Assembly: GCA_021791615.1 (NCBI GenBank)
Contig: JAJYWG010000187.1
Location: 7,573 to 71,572 of the forward strand
Reading direction: 5' to 3'
DNA from: Actinomycetes bacterium
GTDB lineage: Bacteria > Actinomycetota > Acidimicrobiia > Acidimicrobiales > RAAP-2
DNA: 64,000 nt
Positions 50,590 through 59,207 of the stretch are shown here, in pieces. The notes below the pieces were generated by a model. That model saw only the letters and a program-made list of their open reading frames with translations. It was not told where the DNA came from and searched no databases. The position numbers and the translations under genes are program-made. Positions within the stretch are counted from its first letter, which is position 1; every line of letters starts with the position of its first letter.

Positions 50590-51816
50590 TCAGGCGCCCT
50601 GCGTAGGTGTCACCGCCGTGACGCCGGGGCTGCTGCACACCGAGGCCGGCTGCTGCCCAGTGGCTCGGCAGATCTCGGCGGAGATCACGTTGGCGGACGC
50701 GACGATCGCACGGGTGGCTGTGAGCGACGAGTTGGACAGCCCGGCGGCGACCTGCTGGGCAGATTGTCCTGCGAGGAGCGCGGGTGAGAAGGCGGACCCC
50801 GCGAAGATGGCAGTGTTGTCGATGTCGAGGAACGGCACTGCACCGGTGTTCCACCCTGTGCCGAGGACCGAGGAATTGTCGTAGTGGCCGATGATGGCAG
50901 CCTCTGTCGCGTTGGGCGACTGCAGCAGCAGGTACTGCCCTTGGCTGTCGGTCTGTGTGCTCGCCAATTCGATCTCTTCGAACCCGATGTACGGGCTCGA
51001 GTAGCTGGAACCGTCAAAGGAGAACGACGGGGTCCCAGGGTAGACGTCTTTGCTGCTCGACGTCACCGACCCCAGCGACGAAAAGGTCCCGAAGCGCGAC
51101 AGGGCGGCGACGATCGCCCATCGCTCGACCGCGCAGAATGGGCACCACTCGTCACCCATGAACAGGATCCCCGGCTTGCCTGTGACGTCGAAAGTCGGCT
51201 GGCCGGACAAGAGGTGCAGGCCGGCCGGGCGAGGTGTGAACGAGACGCCGATGGCATTGAACTCGCCGGTCGGGATCCCGGTGACCGCGGCCACCACCGA
51301 TGCGGGCATCGGCGACGGAGGAGAACCTTCGGGGGGGAGCGCGTTTGTGACCGTTGTGGGTCCTGTTGTCGACGTCCCCGTGCCTTTGGATGTCGTGCTG
51401 CCCGGAGTTGTGGCTGTTGTGGCGGGCGTCTTGGCGGGCGTCGTGCCCGGCGTGGTGCCCGGCGTGGTCGGCAGCGTGGCGGGCGTCTTGGCGGGAGCGG
51501 TGCCCGGCGTGGTGGGCGATGGGGCGGTGGATGATGTCGACCCAGGTGTGAGGGTGGGAGTGCTGCTCGGGTTGGTGGCGGGGATATCGGGTGCCGAGTA
51601 GGCGACGGTGGATCCTCCCTGACCCCCGGAGGTCACCGTGTAGCCCATCGCACCCGAGTCGGCGACCAGGATCGCTCCCAGGACGATCGCGGCCAGGAGG
51701 AAGCCTTTCGAGGTCTGCAGCCAGCGGATGGCGCGGTCCGAGGGGGATCCGCTCGCCGGGGACGGCGGACCACCTCCCCACGAGTACATGCCGCCTCCGT
51801 AGCCCCCGTACGCCAC
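50590..51816 (-). CDS. DUF929 thioredoxin-like membrane protein
   Basis: The product has 408 residues from GTG 51816 (AAGGGGGG upstream). Residues ~30-47 form one transmembrane helix. Residues ~60-145 are an extracytoplasmic Thr/Pro linker made of TTPGTTPGTTPAKTPAT-type repeats. The outside domain matches DUF929, with a thioredoxin-like CxxC in MGDEWCPFCAVERWAIVAALSRFG. It may take part in disulfide chemistry outside the membrane, as proposed for related archaeal and actinobacterial proteins. Confidence 0.8.
   Translation of the reverse strand: MAYGGYGGGMYSWGGGPPSPASGSPSDRAIRWLQTSKGFLLAAIVLGAILVADSGAMGYTVTSGGQGGSTVAYSAPDIPATNPSSTPTLTPGSTSSTAPSPTTPGTAPAKTPATLPTTPGTTPGTTPAKTPATTATTPGSTTSKGTGTSTTGPTTVTNALPPEGSPPSPMPASVVAAVTGIPTGEFNAIGVSFTPRPAGLHLLSGQPTFDVTGKPGILFMGDEWCPFCAVERWAIVAALSRFGTFSSLGSVTSSSKDVYPGTPSFSFDGSSYSSPYIGFEEIELASTQTDSQGQYLLLQSPNATEAAIIGHYDNSSVLGTGWNTGAVPFLDIDNTAIFAGSAFSPALLAGQSAQQVAAGLSNSSLTATRAIVASANVISAEICRATGQQPASVCSSPGVTAVTPTQGA
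51422..51540. repeat. In-frame Thr/Pro repeats of DUF929 linker
   Basis: Units of 12-15 bp encoding TTPG, TPAKTPAT and variants build the linker between membrane helix and thioredoxin-like domain. Confidence 0.8.
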
Positions 51817-51841
51817 CGCGCCCCCCTTGTCTCTCGAGATG

Positions 51842-52684
51842 CTAGCGGCGAGGCTCGAGCCCGGCCAGGACCGTGGTGACCAGGGCCTGAGCCTCCGCGG
51901 ACGTGTCCGCCCGGACACCCACGATCGGGGTCAGCGAGGCGTAGCCGGCGGCCACCAGTGCCCCGTCGTCCTCGGGCGCCTCGTCCCGTACGTCGCCAAG
52001 CGACGGCACTGCCGCGCCGAGCGTGAGGCGGATCGCGCCGTCCCCGGACGGGTGGTCCGGCTCGACACGGACGGTCTCGCTGGCCGACTTGATGATCCCG
52101 GCGTTGCTGATCCGTCCGAGGCGTAACCCGAGGAGCTCCTCGGGAGCCAGCGACGGGACGTTCAAGTTCCACACGGTCCCGGCCGGCGCCTCGTCCAGCG
52201 CTTCGACGAGCCCGACCGCGAGATCGGCAGCGGTCTCCCAGTGGTTCACGACGCCTCCCGAGCGCAACGAGACGGCCAGGCCGTTCAGACCGAGCTGGGC
52301 ACCCGTGAGGACCGCACCGACGGTGCCCGAGTGCAGCACCGACCGGCCGACGTTCACACCCGCGTTGATCCCCGAGACCACGATGTCCGGCCGAGGTCCG
52401 AAAGCGCCCAGGGCACCGACGATCACCGAGAGCGCCGGCGACGCGTCGAGACCGTAGGTCGGGATGGCTTCGGCCCCCTCGATCACGACCTTGCGGTATG
52501 CGATGGAGTCACGCTCGTAGACCGTGCCAACCGCGGCCGATGCACCGCTGTGGTTCTCCAGGGGGGCGACCACGACCACTTGGCGGTCCTCGCCGCCGCC
52601 GGCTGCCCAGGCGGCCAAGGAGCGGGCGAGAGCCGCCAGGCCGGATGCATGCACCCCGTCGTCGTTGGTCACCAGGATGCGCAC
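51842..52684 (-). CDS. surE: 5'/3'-nucleotidase SurE
   Basis: A 280-residue SurE phosphatase that removes phosphate from nucleoside monophosphates with a divalent metal. The hallmark VRILVTNDDGVHASGL starts the protein, with Asp-Asp metal ligands; APLENHSGASAA supplies Ser/Asn, and VVSGINAGVNVGRSVLHSGTVGAVLTG is the conserved centre. GTG 52684 is the family start; TTG 52690 would add two residues. It is divergent from the aldose epimerase gene with only 25 nt between the start codons. Confidence 0.93.
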   Translation of the reverse strand: MRILVTNDDGVHASGLAALARSLAAWAAGGGEDRQVVVVAPLENHSGASAAVGTVYERDSIAYRKVVIEGAEAIPTYGLDASPALSVIVGALGAFGPRPDIVVSGINAGVNVGRSVLHSGTVGAVLTGAQLGLNGLAVSLRSGGVVNHWETAADLAVGLVEALDEAPAGTVWNLNVPSLAPEELLGLRLGRISNAGIIKSASETVRVEPDHPSGDGAIRLTLGAAVPSLGDVRDEAPEDDGALVAAGYASLTPIVGVRADTSAEAQALVTTVLAGLEPRR

Positions 52685-52691
52685 GCGCAAG

Positions 52692-52697
52692 TACGAT
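52692..52697 (+). promoter_or_regulatory. Possible -10 of aldose epimerase gene
   Basis: TACGAT 12 nt before ATG 52710. The overlapping minus-strand TATCGT (52694-52699) could serve surE, so both genes would share one tiny divergent promoter. Confidence 0.35.
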
Positions 52698-52709
52698 ACC
52701 GCCGGCGCC

Positions 52710-53729
52710 ATGACCGACCGGACGGGCGCCCCTGGACCGGATCGAGGACACGCCATGATCGCTCCCTTGCCTACCGACGGCCGAGCGCCGGAACCCGTAC
52801 CGAGCCCGGGCGAGCCGGCAACCGGCACCCAGTGGGTGATCGGCCATGGCAGCCAAGAAGTGGTCGTCACCGAAGTCGGGGCCACTCTCCGCTCGTACCG
52901 GGTCGGGGAGCACGAGGTCATCGACGGGTTCGGTCCCGAGCAGTGGTCGCACAGCGGTCGGGGGCAAGTGCTGGCGCCCTGGCCCAACCGGCTCGGGGAC
53001 GGCCGCTACGAGTTCGGCGGGCGGAGCGCGAAGGCGGCCCTCGACGAGCCCGAACGAGGCAACGCGATCCACGGGCTGGTCCGCTGGTTGCCGTGGCGGC
53101 TGGAGGCGCACGCGCAGAACGTCGTCGCCGTGGCGTGCCGGGTGTACCCCACCCCGGGGTACCCGTTCCGGCTCGATCTGCGGATCGAGTACCGACTCGG
53201 GCGCGACGGGCTGACCATCACCACCACCGCGGGGAACCCCGGTGACGCGACCCTGCCGTTCGGCCTGGGATTCCATCCGTACCTGACCGTCGGGAGCGAA
53301 CGGATCGACACGGTCTCGCTCGCGTTGCCGGCGAGCCGGCGTCTCGTGCTCGACAGCAGGGCGCTGCCAACCGGAGAGGTGCAGCCGGTCGCCGGGACCG
53401 AGTACGACTTCAGCGCCGGGCGGGTCATCGGACCGACTCGCCTGGACACGGCGTTCACCGGGCTCGCGCGTCCCGACGGCGGGGTCGCCACCGCGACCCT
53501 GCGCGCTCCGGGGGCCGGCCGGTCGGTATCGCTGTGGGCCGACGAGAACTTCAAGTACCTCATGTGCTACACCGGCGACACGCTCGACGACGAGGCAGAG
53601 CGTCGCACCTCCGTCGCCATCGAGCCTATGACCTGCCCTCCGGACGCCTTGCGCTCGGGTCGGGACCTCATCGTGCTCGCGCCGGGCCAGGAGTGGACCG
53701 GACGCTGGGGCATCACGCCGGGCGTCTAG
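52710..53729 (+). CDS. Aldose 1-epimerase family protein
   Basis: A 339-residue galactose-mutarotase-like beta-sandwich. WVIGHGSQEVVVTEVGATLRSYRVG starts the fold; GNAIHGLVRWLPW and LGFHPYL supply the two catalytic histidines, and TSVAIEPMTCPPDAL the catalytic Glu. It interconverts alpha and beta anomers of hexoses. The first ~40 residues are non-conserved, so ATG 52755 could be the true start. The end overlaps the convergent DUF2236 gene by 4 nt. Confidence 0.88.
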   Translation: MTDRTGAPGPDRGHAMIAPLPTDGRAPEPVPSPGEPATGTQWVIGHGSQEVVVTEVGATLRSYRVGEHEVIDGFGPEQWSHSGRGQVLAPWPNRLGDGRYEFGGRSAKAALDEPERGNAIHGLVRWLPWRLEAHAQNVVAVACRVYPTPGYPFRLDLRIEYRLGRDGLTITTTAGNPGDATLPFGLGFHPYLTVGSERIDTVSLALPASRRLVLDSRALPTGEVQPVAGTEYDFSAGRVIGPTRLDTAFTGLARPDGGVATATLRAPGAGRSVSLWADENFKYLMCYTGDTLDDEAERRTSVAIEPMTCPPDALRSGRDLIVLAPGQEWTGRWGITPGV

Positions 53730-54739
53730 TCCGGCGGTTGGACGCCAGCCACCGCGCCGTGGTCTGCACGAAGAGACGTGGCCTTCCTCATCCTCTCGGA
53801 GCCCGGTGGAGGGGCGGCCCAGCGCAGCCCGGCGCAGAACGCCCGGACGGCCGGCACCACCATGGCAGCGTCGAGCAACGGGATCTCGGGGAGTGAAAGC
53901 TGGGAACGAGCCCAACGCGGCAGCAGACCGACCGCCGCGGCGGCGATGAGGACGTGGACGGCCCGGTCGGCGGGTCGAGAGGCGACACCCCTCAGGAGGA
54001 AGTCCCGAGCCGCCATGGCCTGTGGGCCGGCGTAGAGCTCAGGTCTCACGCGAAGGAAGTACGCAGCAACCTCGTCACGCGAGGTGGGGACCCATCGCGC
54101 TCCGAGTGCGTAGGCGACCGGCGCCGACTCGGCAAAGTATGCGTCGGCGTCGGCGTCGGTGATGCGGGTGGGGCCGTAGCGGAGCGACGAGGCGAGAAAG
54201 CTGGTCATCTCGGCGACGTGGACCCACGTGACGAGCTCGGGATCGTCCGCGGCATAGGGCCGGCCGTCGGGGGAGATCCCGTGCACCCGCTGGTGGATCC
54301 GGCGGACATGCTCGATGGCCCTGTGCGCGTCGTCGGTGGAGCCGAACGACGTGGTGCCGACGAACGTTGCCGTCCTGCGCAGGCGGCCGACCGGGTCCTC
54401 GGCGTAATTCGAATGCTCGGCCACCCCGGCCATCGCCAGTGGGTGGAGGGTCTGGAGCAGGAGCGCGCTCAGTCCCCCGATCACCATGGACGGGAGGTCG
54501 CCGTGCACCCGCCGGGCCACGCCGCCGGGCGGGAGGAAGGCCCGCGCCGGATCTTCGACCGGAGGTTCAGGCTGCCCACGAAGGCCCAAGGCATGCCGGA
54601 CCTCATGGCCGACCTGTGCTCGAACCGGTTCTGCCACGACTGCGAGCGCGGCCAGCGGAAGACGGAGGGGGAGCCCGATGCCGGCTTGTGACAGGTGGGC
54701 GGCTTTGCGCAGGGCGCTGGCGGGGCCGGGACCGGACAC
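53726..54739 (-). CDS. DUF2236 / MpaB-type oxygenase
   Basis: The 337-residue product belongs to DUF2236 (MpaB/rubber-oxygenase-like, b-type haem). Signature segments are RRTATFVGTTSFG, VRRIHQRVHGISPDGRPYAADDPELVTWVHVAEMTSFL with the conserved histidines, and a C-terminal LPRWARSQL helix. Members include fungal MpaB and latex-clearing protein relatives, but most bacterial ones have no known substrate. GTG 54739 is the first start and leaves the N-terminal helix intact. Confidence 0.82.
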   Translation of the reverse strand: MSGPGPASALRKAAHLSQAGIGLPLRLPLAALAVVAEPVRAQVGHEVRHALGLRGQPEPPVEDPARAFLPPGGVARRVHGDLPSMVIGGLSALLLQTLHPLAMAGVAEHSNYAEDPVGRLRRTATFVGTTSFGSTDDAHRAIEHVRRIHQRVHGISPDGRPYAADDPELVTWVHVAEMTSFLASSLRYGPTRITDADADAYFAESAPVAYALGARWVPTSRDEVAAYFLRVRPELYAGPQAMAARDFLLRGVASRPADRAVHVLIAAAAVGLLPRWARSQLSLPEIPLLDAAMVVPAVRAFCAGLRWAAPPPGSERMRKATSLRADHGAVAGVQPPD

Positions 54740-54751
54740 GTTCTCAGCTTG

Positions 54752-54873
54752 GCACGGGCGGGCGCGGGTCGTGGGCGCATGTGGTGAGCACGGGCGGGCG
54801 CGGGTCGTGGGCGCGGGTGGGCGCGGGTCGCGGGCGCGGGTGGGCGCGGGTCGTGGGCGCGGGTGGGCGGATG
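54752..54873. repeat. G-rich tandem repeat upstream of ketopantoate-reductase-like gene
   Basis: Repeated GGGCGCGGGT / GGGCGGGCGCGGGTCGT units carry a dozen or more GGG runs on the plus strand between two divergent genes, so G-quadruplexes are possible on the non-template strand of the downstream gene. Confidence 0.8.
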
Positions 54874-54888
54874 TGGCAGCATCGGGCG

Positions 54889-55872
54889 ATGCGGTTCGTG
54901 ATCTACGGCGCCGGCGCCATTGGTGGCGTGGTCGGGGCCCGCCTCCACCAAGCCGGTCACCAGGTGGAGCTCATTGCTCGCGGCGCCCATCTGGAAGCGG
55001 TCGCGAGCGGCGGTCTGGTGCTCGAGTCCCCCGAAGGCACCGAACGCCTTTCGATCCGGGCTGTCGGTGATCCGACCGAGCTGGACTGGGACGAACCGGC
55101 CGTCGTGCTCCTTGCGGTCAAGGGTCAGGATACCGACGGCGCGCTGGAACACCTCGCGGGAGTCGCACCGGCGAGCACGCCGATCGTTTGTGCACAGAAC
55201 GGCGTGGAGAACGAACGGAGGGTCCTGCGGCGCTTTGAGCACACGTACGGAATGTGCGTGGTCTGCGCTGCGACCCACCTGCGAGCGGGCGTGGTCCAGG
55301 TCCACTTCACGCCGGTCTCCGGTCTGATGGACCTCGGTCGGTACCCGTCGGGAGTCGATCCCACGTCCGAGGCCGTTGCCGAGGTCCTGAGCGGGGCTTC
55401 TTTCGACTCCGTGGCTCGTCCCGACATCATGAGATGGAAGTACCGCAAGCTGGTGCACAACCTCGTGAACGCCGTCGAGGCATTGTGCGGGGCGGCGGGC
55501 CGGGGGAGCCAGGTCGCCCGAGAAGCGCAGGCCGAAGGCGAGGCGGTGCTGGCAGCAGCCGGAATCGACGTGGCGTCCGTAGAGGAGGACCGAGCTCGGC
55601 GGGGCAAGCTGCTTTTCGGCGACGGTCGAGCGCTCTCGGCAACGGCCAGCGGAGAGTGGAGCGGGGGGTCGTCCTGGCAGAGCGTGGTGCGGGGCACCAG
55701 CTCGGTGGAGGTCGACTACCTCAACGGTGAGATCGTCGTGCTCGGTCGCATCCATGGGATCCCAACCCCGGTGAACACCCTCCTCCAGGCCCGGGCTCAC
55801 CAGATGGTGCGCGTTGGTGCGCAACCCGGTGCCGTCACCCCAGACGAGCTCTTGGCAGCAGCTCGTCGCTGA
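54889..55872 (+). CDS. 2-dehydropantoate 2-reductase-like protein (ApbA/PanE family)
   Basis: The 327-residue product has the NADPH fold start MRFVIYGAGAIGGVVGARL, VLLAVKGQDTD and CAQNGVENE, then the C-terminal catalytic part RWKYRKLVHNLVNAVEAL with the general-acid Lys, and SSVEVDYLNGEIV with the conserved Glu. It may reduce ketopantoate in coenzyme A synthesis, but the family is broad and a paralogue with another substrate is possible. A CAGCAT ending 6 nt before the ATG resembles the leaderless -10. Confidence 0.82.
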   Translation: MRFVIYGAGAIGGVVGARLHQAGHQVELIARGAHLEAVASGGLVLESPEGTERLSIRAVGDPTELDWDEPAVVLLAVKGQDTDGALEHLAGVAPASTPIVCAQNGVENERRVLRRFEHTYGMCVVCAATHLRAGVVQVHFTPVSGLMDLGRYPSGVDPTSEAVAEVLSGASFDSVARPDIMRWKYRKLVHNLVNAVEALCGAAGRGSQVAREAQAEGEAVLAAAGIDVASVEEDRARRGKLLFGDGRALSATASGEWSGGSSWQSVVRGTSSVEVDYLNGEIVVLGRIHGIPTPVNTLLQARAHQMVRVGAQPGAVTPDELLAAARR

Positions 55873-55891
55873 CGCGCCGGCCGGCGACGGC

Positions 55892-58177
55892 TCAGTCGCT
55901 ATGGAGCGCGGCTCGGATCTCTTCGTTGGGGTCCGGGCGCGCTCCGGCGGTCTGGAAGCGCACCGAGCGCAGCATGCCGTTCCAAGGGAATGGGGGGGTG
56001 TACCTGTCGGACACCGGCAGACCGGAGTCGAACCCCAGGCGCAGCCCGGCACCGCCGTGCTGGATGGCGATCGGAAGCATTCCAGGGACGTCGATGCTGC
56101 CAACCTGGGTGTCTCCGTGGTACAGGTGGAACGTTCCCACGCGCTGGGGGGCACGGCCAGGTGCATATGTGACAGCGAGCGCCACACGGCCGGAGGGGAT
56201 CGCGGTGTCGGCGACGACCTCCAATCGATCACCGGCCCGGCTGAACGTGAACACCAACCGGCCGTGGTCCACGAAGAGGGCGAACCCACCGTGCAGATCG
56301 CCCAAGGCGCACAAGATCCCGGCCGCCTCGTCGCCGGGCGAGTCGACATCGGCGGTGATGCGAAATCCTCCGAAGAGCATCGGCACCGACTCGTCCGACA
56401 CCGGACCTCCGCCAGGTACGAAGGTCCGGTCCACTCCGGGGGGCCAGAGTGGAGGAATGAGGGCGCCCAGGCGATTGGCCAGCGAGTCGTCCACGGGGAG
56501 CACCTGGTTGCTCCCGGCTTCGGCCATCCAAAGCTCGATGAGCCGCTTGACCAGCTCGGGGTGCTCGTTCGCGACATCCGTGGACTCCGAGAAATCGTGC
56601 CGGAGGTCGAAGAGGCCCCAGTGGTCGTCGTCGAAACTCCGGCTCCCAACTGCCATCCGCTCCTCGTCGAGCACGCCGGTCGAGATGTGGTCGGTCGTGG
56701 CCTTCCATCCGTCATGGAAGATCGATCGTGAACCCAGCATCTCGAAGTACTGGGTCACTCTTGGATCTGGAGCATTCCCGTCGTCGAACGTCGGCCGGAG
56801 GCTGGCACCGTCGATGCGCTGTTGCGTGACGCCGTCGACGGTCAAAGGCGCGGTGAGACCGACGACGTCCAGCACCGTCGGCATGAGATCGATGACATGG
56901 GCGAACTGCGACCTGGTCTCTCCGCGCGCCGCTATCCCACGAGGCCAGTGCACCACGAGCGGGGTCCGGGTCCCCCCGAGCCACGTATAGCGCTTCCAGA
57001 GACGAAGGGGGGTATTGCCTGCCCATGCCCACGCCCAGGAGTAGTGGTTGTAGGTACGAGGACCTCCCCACTCGTCGATCGCGGCGAGGTTGTCCTCCGC
57101 GGACTCCGGGATCCGAGCAGTGAAGCGATGCTCGTTCACGCTGCCTGTACGGCCGCCCTCCGCGCTCGCACCGTTGTCCGAGAAGAGCAGGATGACGGTG
57201 TCGTCGAGGAGCCCGAAGCGGGTGAGGGCATCGACGACCCGGCCGATCTGGGCGTCGGTGTGGGTCAAGAACCCGGCGAACACCTCTTGCTGGCGAGCGT
57301 GCATCCGTCGTTCCGGTTCGCCGAGGGCGTTCCACGCGTCCACCCACTCGGGGCGTGGAGTAAGCACCGTGCCTGGAGGGACGATTCCCGAAGTGAGCTG
57401 CCGAGCGAAGATCTCCTCGCGCCATGCATCCCACCCGTGGTCGAACTTCCCTCGATAGGGCTCGACCCACTCGGGTGCCACGTGGTGGGGTGCATGCATC
57501 GCGCCCAGGGCGAAGTAGAGGAAGAACGGCTTGCCGGGCGCTGCCTGCTGCTGGTCGAGCACGAACCGGATGGCCGTCTCGGCCAGATCTTCACTCAAGT
57601 GGTAGCCGTCTTCGTGCCGGGCAGGTGGATCGACGTAGTGGTTGTCCGAGACGAGGTTGGGCGCCCAGTGGTTGGCGTCCCCCTGGAGGAACCCGTAGTA
57701 GCGCTCGAACCCCCATCCGAGCGGCCAGCGGTCGAATGGTCCCGCGGCCGAACGTTCGAAGCGAGGCGTGAGATGCCACTTCCCGACGGCAAGCGTGCTG
57801 TAGCCGGCGTCGCGCAGGATCCTCGGCAGCGTTGCCGCGCTGAGCGGGCGCCGGGCCGTGTACCCGGGGTAGGCGAGCGGGATGTCGGCCAAGAACCCCA
57901 TCCCCACGGCGTGATGATTGCGTCCGGTCAGAAAAGATGCCCGGGTGGGGGAGCACAAGGAAGTGACGTGGAACCGGTTGTAGCGAAGGCCGGAGGCCGC
58001 GAGTCGGTCCACGTTTGGCGTTGCGATATCGGACCCGAAGCATCCGAGCTGGGCGAACCCAGTGTCGTCGAGGACGATGGCGACGATGTTGGGTGCCCCC
58101 CGAGGCGGGCCGGCGGTCGGGGGAATTTGCGGAGTCGAATCCGCCACCGTCAAACCGAGTCGCTGGGGGTGGGTCAT
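55892..58177 (-). CDS. Arylsulfatase-type sulfatase
   Basis: A 761-residue type I sulfatase. LCSPTRASFLTGR carries the Cys that is converted to formylglycine. LDDTGFAQLGCFGS gives the first two metal Asp residues, GKWHL and DNGASAEGG the further active-site residues. The ~200-residue C-terminal part with a GGFRITADVDSP beta region is typical of the long bacterial arylsulfatases. No signal peptide is seen. ATG 58177 fits a leaderless -10. It hydrolyses sulfate esters to release sulfate; the activating enzyme is not in the window. Confidence 0.9.
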   Translation of the reverse strand: MTHPQRLGLTVADSTPQIPPTAGPPRGAPNIVAIVLDDTGFAQLGCFGSDIATPNVDRLAASGLRYNRFHVTSLCSPTRASFLTGRNHHAVGMGFLADIPLAYPGYTARRPLSAATLPRILRDAGYSTLAVGKWHLTPRFERSAAGPFDRWPLGWGFERYYGFLQGDANHWAPNLVSDNHYVDPPARHEDGYHLSEDLAETAIRFVLDQQQAAPGKPFFLYFALGAMHAPHHVAPEWVEPYRGKFDHGWDAWREEIFARQLTSGIVPPGTVLTPRPEWVDAWNALGEPERRMHARQQEVFAGFLTHTDAQIGRVVDALTRFGLLDDTVILLFSDNGASAEGGRTGSVNEHRFTARIPESAEDNLAAIDEWGGPRTYNHYSWAWAWAGNTPLRLWKRYTWLGGTRTPLVVHWPRGIAARGETRSQFAHVIDLMPTVLDVVGLTAPLTVDGVTQQRIDGASLRPTFDDGNAPDPRVTQYFEMLGSRSIFHDGWKATTDHISTGVLDEERMAVGSRSFDDDHWGLFDLRHDFSESTDVANEHPELVKRLIELWMAEAGSNQVLPVDDSLANRLGALIPPLWPPGVDRTFVPGGGPVSDESVPMLFGGFRITADVDSPGDEAAGILCALGDLHGGFALFVDHGRLVFTFSRAGDRLEVVADTAIPSGRVALAVTYAPGRAPQRVGTFHLYHGDTQVGSIDVPGMLPIAIQHGGAGLRLGFDSGLPVSDRYTPPFPWNGMLRSVRFQTAGARPDPNEEIRAALHSD

Positions 58178-58183
58178 CGCGCC

Positions 58184-58189
58184 AGGCTA
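58184..58189 (-). promoter_or_regulatory. -10 hexamer of sulfatase gene (leaderless)
   Basis: TAGCCT on the minus strand with 6 nt before ATG 58177. Confidence 0.5.
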
Positions 58190-58294
58190 GGCCGTTGAGA
58201 AGCGAGCGGGGTGCGACGTGGTGGGCTGCGCCTGTTGCCTCTGGCAGCTTGCGGTGAGCGTGCCGTGAGAGGTTGCTGCAGGCCGTCGTCGCAG

Positions 58295-58300
58295 TAGGGT
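58295..58300 (+). promoter_or_regulatory. -10 hexamer of membrane-anchored protein gene (leaderless)
   Basis: TAGGGT with 6 nt before GTG 58307. Confidence 0.5.
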
Positions 58301-58306
58301 CGCGTC

Positions 58307-59047
58307 GTGACATTCGAGCCACCTCACACAGGCGACGTCCCCGAGCCCGGATGGTCCGGAACGCCAACCGGACAAGAGATTCCCCCGATCCGTGGCATGG
58401 CTCTTCCACCCGAAGCCTCCGACGTACCGGCCGGTGGGAACGAGGTGGATGCCACAACACACGAGGATGCCGACGGTGTCCAAGATCTTGGGCACGGGAG
58501 GGCCGACTATCTCGGCAACCCAGAAGCAGGGCAAGTCGAGGAACCCGGTTTTGCGGACCCCGATTTCGACGATCCCAGCCTCGACGCATGGGTTGCATCT
58601 CGCTCGCGGCGCCGTTCTGGTGGGGTGCGCGTCGTGGGGATCGTCGTCGTTGCCGCCCTGGTCGTCGCGTCGATCGGCACCACCATCGAGCTCGCGATTG
58701 GAGGCTCGGGTACTACGACCGGTACACCATTGCCGACCGTTGTTCGCGAGATCATTCCCATGGGCAACGGTGGCTCGCCCGTTCCAGGCGGCTCCGGCAG
58801 TGCGGTGTCGGTCCGCACAGTCCAGGTTATTCTCTCGGTGAGCAACACGTCGGGCAACGCAGTGGTACCCCTCTGCTCGATCACGGTGCGTTCGCGAGGC
58901 CGGGTCGTCGGCATGGTGACGGTCCATGGCGATCATGCAATTCCGGCGAGGACCACTACCACGGGGAAGGTGACAGTACCGATGACGGAGGCTCGGCCGG
59001 CCGATACCCTGTCGCTCGGGGAGACCTCCGCGTCGTGCAGCGGATAG
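58307..59047 (+). CDS. Hypothetical membrane-anchored protein
   Basis: The 246-residue product has a ~100-residue acidic, Pro-rich cytoplasmic part, one transmembrane helix (residues ~107-130, VRVVGIVVVAALVVASIGTT), and a ~115-residue outside domain rich in beta strands with two Cys (PLCSITVRSRG and the C-terminal ASCSG). The outside part may be a small Ig-like fold, with a disulfide possible. No family is recognised. It is divergent from the sulfatase gene. Confidence 0.65.
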   Translation: MTFEPPHTGDVPEPGWSGTPTGQEIPPIRGMALPPEASDVPAGGNEVDATTHEDADGVQDLGHGRADYLGNPEAGQVEEPGFADPDFDDPSLDAWVASRSRRRSGGVRVVGIVVVAALVVASIGTTIELAIGGSGTTTGTPLPTVVREIIPMGNGGSPVPGGSGSAVSVRTVQVILSVSNTSGNAVVPLCSITVRSRGRVVGMVTVHGDHAIPARTTTTGKVTVPMTEARPADTLSLGETSASCSG

Positions 59048-59153
59048 CTGGCAGCCGTTCTCAACCCGGCTGCTGAATCTGGTGCATTCACCCCGTGGTG
59101 GTCCAGTGCTGCCGAATGGAGTCCCGCAAGTGCGCGTACGTGGAGAATGCTGA

Positions 59154-59180
59154 GCACCCCTGCACCCCTGCACCCCTGCA
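59154..59180. repeat. 8-bp tandem repeat x3 upstream of smpB
   Basis: Three copies of GCACCCCT plus a partial one lie about 30 nt before the smpB start, close to the expected -35 region. Confidence 0.8.
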
Positions 59181-59193
59181 CAAGCGGTCCCAG

Positions 59194-59199
59194 TAGCCT
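59194..59199 (+). promoter_or_regulatory. Possible -10 hexamer of smpB
   Basis: TAGCCT with 8 nt before GTG 59208. No Shine-Dalgarno is present. Confidence 0.4.
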
Positions 59200-59207
59200 T
59201 CAGTGGC

